Assembly: GCA_016764635.1 (NCBI GenBank)
Contig: JAESRM010000042.1
Location: forward strand, 1,051 to 7,935
Reading direction: 5' to 3'
DNA length: 6,885 nt
DNA from: Planctomycetota bacterium
Lineage (GTDB): Bacteria; Planctomycetota; UBA1135; GCA-002686595
The notes beneath the pieces were generated by a model. It saw only the letters and a list, made by a program, of their open reading frames with translations. It had not been told where the DNA came from and ran no database searches. Shown here in pieces: positions 5,888 to 6,885 of the stretch. The translations under genes and the position numbers were made by a program. How positions within the stretch are numbered: the stretch's first letter is position 1; every line of letters starts with the position of its first letter.

Positions 5888-6615
5888 CGGGGGTCAGCTC
5901 CGCTGGTTTGGGCGTGGGGCACGTCGTTCACGGACAGGATGTAGCCGTCCTTCAAGCGCAGGATGTGCTCGGCGCGGTTGCCGACTTCTTGTTCGTGGGT
6001 GACCAGCAGGATGGTCTTGCCACTGGCGTGCAACTCATCGAACAGGTCGAGGATTTCCTTGGCGGTCTGGGAGTCCAGGTTGCCGGTGGCCTCGTCCGCC
6101 AGGATCATGGCAGGGTCGTTGATCAGGGAGCGCGCGATGGCGACGCGTTGCTGCTGGCCGCCGGAAAGCTGGTTGGGGCGGTGGTGCAAACGGCCCGCAA
6201 GGCCCACGCGCTCGGCGAGCTCGATGGCGCGTTCGCGGGCGTTCGGAATCGGGTCGTCCTGGTAGATGACGGGCACCAGAATATTGTCGATCACGTCCAG
6301 CTGGGGGATGAGGTTGTAGGACTGGAAGATGAAGCCCAATTCCTGGCCGCGCAGGGCTGAGATGTCGTTGTCGGTCAGGTCGGAGACCTCACGGCCGCGG
6401 ATTTCATAGGAACCCGTGCTGGGCCGGTCGATGCAGGACAGCAGGTTGAGCAGGGTGGACTTGCCGCTGCCGGAAGGGCCCATGATGGCCCAATATTCGC
6501 CTTGCTTGAAGTCGAAGGTGAAGTCCCTGAGCGCGTAAACCGTTTCGCCGCCCATTTCGTAGCGCCGCGAAACATTGCGCAGGCGCGCGACGATTTGTTG
6601 GTCGGATTCGGTCAC
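5884..6615 (-). CDS. MacB/LolD-type ABC transporter ATPase
   Basis: This 243-residue nucleotide-binding subunit has every catalytic element. They are Walker A GPSGSGKST (46-54), Q-loop Gln98 in FIFQSYNLIP, signature LSGGQQQR (150-157), Walker B ILADEATGNLD with Asp174 and Glu175, a D-loop at 179-181, and switch His207 in LLVTHEQE. The text around these (YALRDFTFDFKQGEYWAIMGPSGSGKSTLLNLLSCID) and the Q-loop sequence are typical of the MacB/LolD/FtsE-like export group rather than importers. It powers the FtsX-type permease encoded directly downstream. The GTG start overlaps the adaptor stop by 4 nt (GTGA), and the stop overlaps the permease ATG by 4 nt, so the three proteins are probably made in coupled, matched amounts. 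The last 15-20 residues (VNDVPHAQTSGADPR) form a short nonconserved tail. No missing residue or frameshift was seen. Confidence 0.96.
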   Translation of the reverse strand: MTESDQQIVARLRNVSRRYEMGGETVYALRDFTFDFKQGEYWAIMGPSGSGKSTLLNLLSCIDRPSTGSYEIRGREVSDLTDNDISALRGQELGFIFQSYNLIPQLDVIDNILVPVIYQDDPIPNARERAIELAERVGLAGRLHHRPNQLSGGQQQRVAIARSLINDPAMILADEATGNLDSQTAKEILDLFDELHASGKTILLVTHEQEVGNRAEHILRLKDGYILSVNDVPHAQTSGADPR

Positions 6616-6885
6616 TGGGGGGCCCCGCCCTGCTTGGATTTGCGGCGCGGGGAACGGCTCTTGCCGTCGCCCATCTTGGGCTTTCCGCCGCCACCGCTGG
6701 CGCCGCTCTTGCGGGTGCTGCCAGCGCCCATGCTGGGCTTGCCGCCATTGGCGCTCGGCTTGCCAGATTTGTTGGGCTCGCCAGCTGCGGAAGGTGCCCT
6801 CTTCGAAGCTCCTCCGGAGGCGGATTCGCCGCTGGGTTTGAAGGTGGCCGGCGGGGACAGCAGCACGATTTCGCCCTCTTCCAGG
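6612..6885 (-). CDS. periplasmic adaptor (MacA/HlyD-like membrane fusion protein), C-terminal end only
   Basis: The gene enters from the right edge; its start lies outside the window. The first visible residues, LEEGEIVLLSPPATF, match the membrane-proximal end of MacA/AcrA-type adaptors (the usual GLxEGxxVVL strand). After that the chain becomes a low-complexity tail of about 75 residues rich in Gly, Ser, Lys, Pro and Ala, with repeated GKPS- and GGKP-like words and a basic cluster (KSRSPRRKSK) near the end. Identification as an adaptor rests on that short conserved strand and on the position immediately before a MacB-type ATPase and permease, with a 4-nt overlap. Such adaptors bridge the inner-membrane ABC pump and an outer-membrane channel. 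The tail is unusual for E. coli MacA, which ends close to the equivalent strand. A GTG codon at 6866 is in frame but is almost certainly internal. Confidence 0.78.
   Translation of the reverse strand, partial: LEEGEIVLLSPPATFKPSGESASGGASKRAPSAAGEPNKSGKPSANGGKPSMGAGSTRKSGASGGGGKPKMGDGKSRSPRRKSKQGGAPQ

Noticed and set aside
5908..6360. Plus-strand open frame opposite the ATPase gene
   Set aside because: Antisense shadow of a fully conserved ABC ATPase. Its Val/Gly/Asp/Gln-rich text mirrors the opposite codons.

Overview
The window appears to come from a GC-rich diderm (Gram-negative-type) bacterium. Three features support this: two lipoprotein signal peptides with +2 residues suited to the outer membrane, an MltA-type murein transglycosylase that acts on peptidoglycan from the outer membrane, and a MacA/MacB-like export operon that needs a periplasm. 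The phylum cannot be fixed from the sequence. A secreted HExxH protein joined to a C-terminal LamG-like sandwich, together with a Gly/Ser/Lys-rich tail on an adaptor protein, would fit Planctomycetota or a neighbouring group, but that is a low-confidence inference. No rRNA, tRNA, CRISPR array, insertion sequence, phage gene or replication origin was seen. This looks like ordinary chromosomal cell-envelope gene territory.

Layout. Positions 4-966 (+) encode a TPR-repeat lipoprotein. Every other gene is on the minus strand and converges on it. Read in transcription order from the right edge, they are: (a) an operon of three genes at 6885-4622, each overlapping the next by 4 nt, encoding the C-terminal end of a periplasmic adaptor (membrane fusion protein), a MacB/LolD-type ATPase, and a MacB-type FtsX permease; (b) after a gap of 116 nt holding a conspicuous hairpin, a secreted HEGAH-motif metallopeptidase-like protein with a C-terminal beta-sandwich (4505-3174), closed by a strong GC-rich terminator hairpin at 3113-3152; (c) after a 208-nt gap with a possible promoter and an imperfect inverted repeat, an MltA-like lytic transglycosylase (2965-1784) overlapping a MOSC-domain protein (1787-1332) by 4 nt, followed by a small acidic protein of unknown function (about 1243-998).

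How the genes fit together. The ABC genes form an ATP-driven export or lipoprotein/peptide-handling system spanning the inner membrane and periplasm. Its outer-membrane channel is not in the window. MltA, the TPR lipoprotein and the secreted peptidase-like protein all point to envelope maintenance, while the MOSC protein would be cytoplasmic and is an unexpected partner for MltA. The transporter operon uses G/C-ending codons much more strictly than the peptidase gene, which may mark different histories or expression levels.

I did not find a convincing new biological system. The points most worth a second look are the E-to-D change at the likely third zinc ligand of the HEGAH protein, the long basic low-complexity tail on the adaptor, the mltA-MOSC coupling, the unrecognised small acidic protein, and the structured intergenic spacers.
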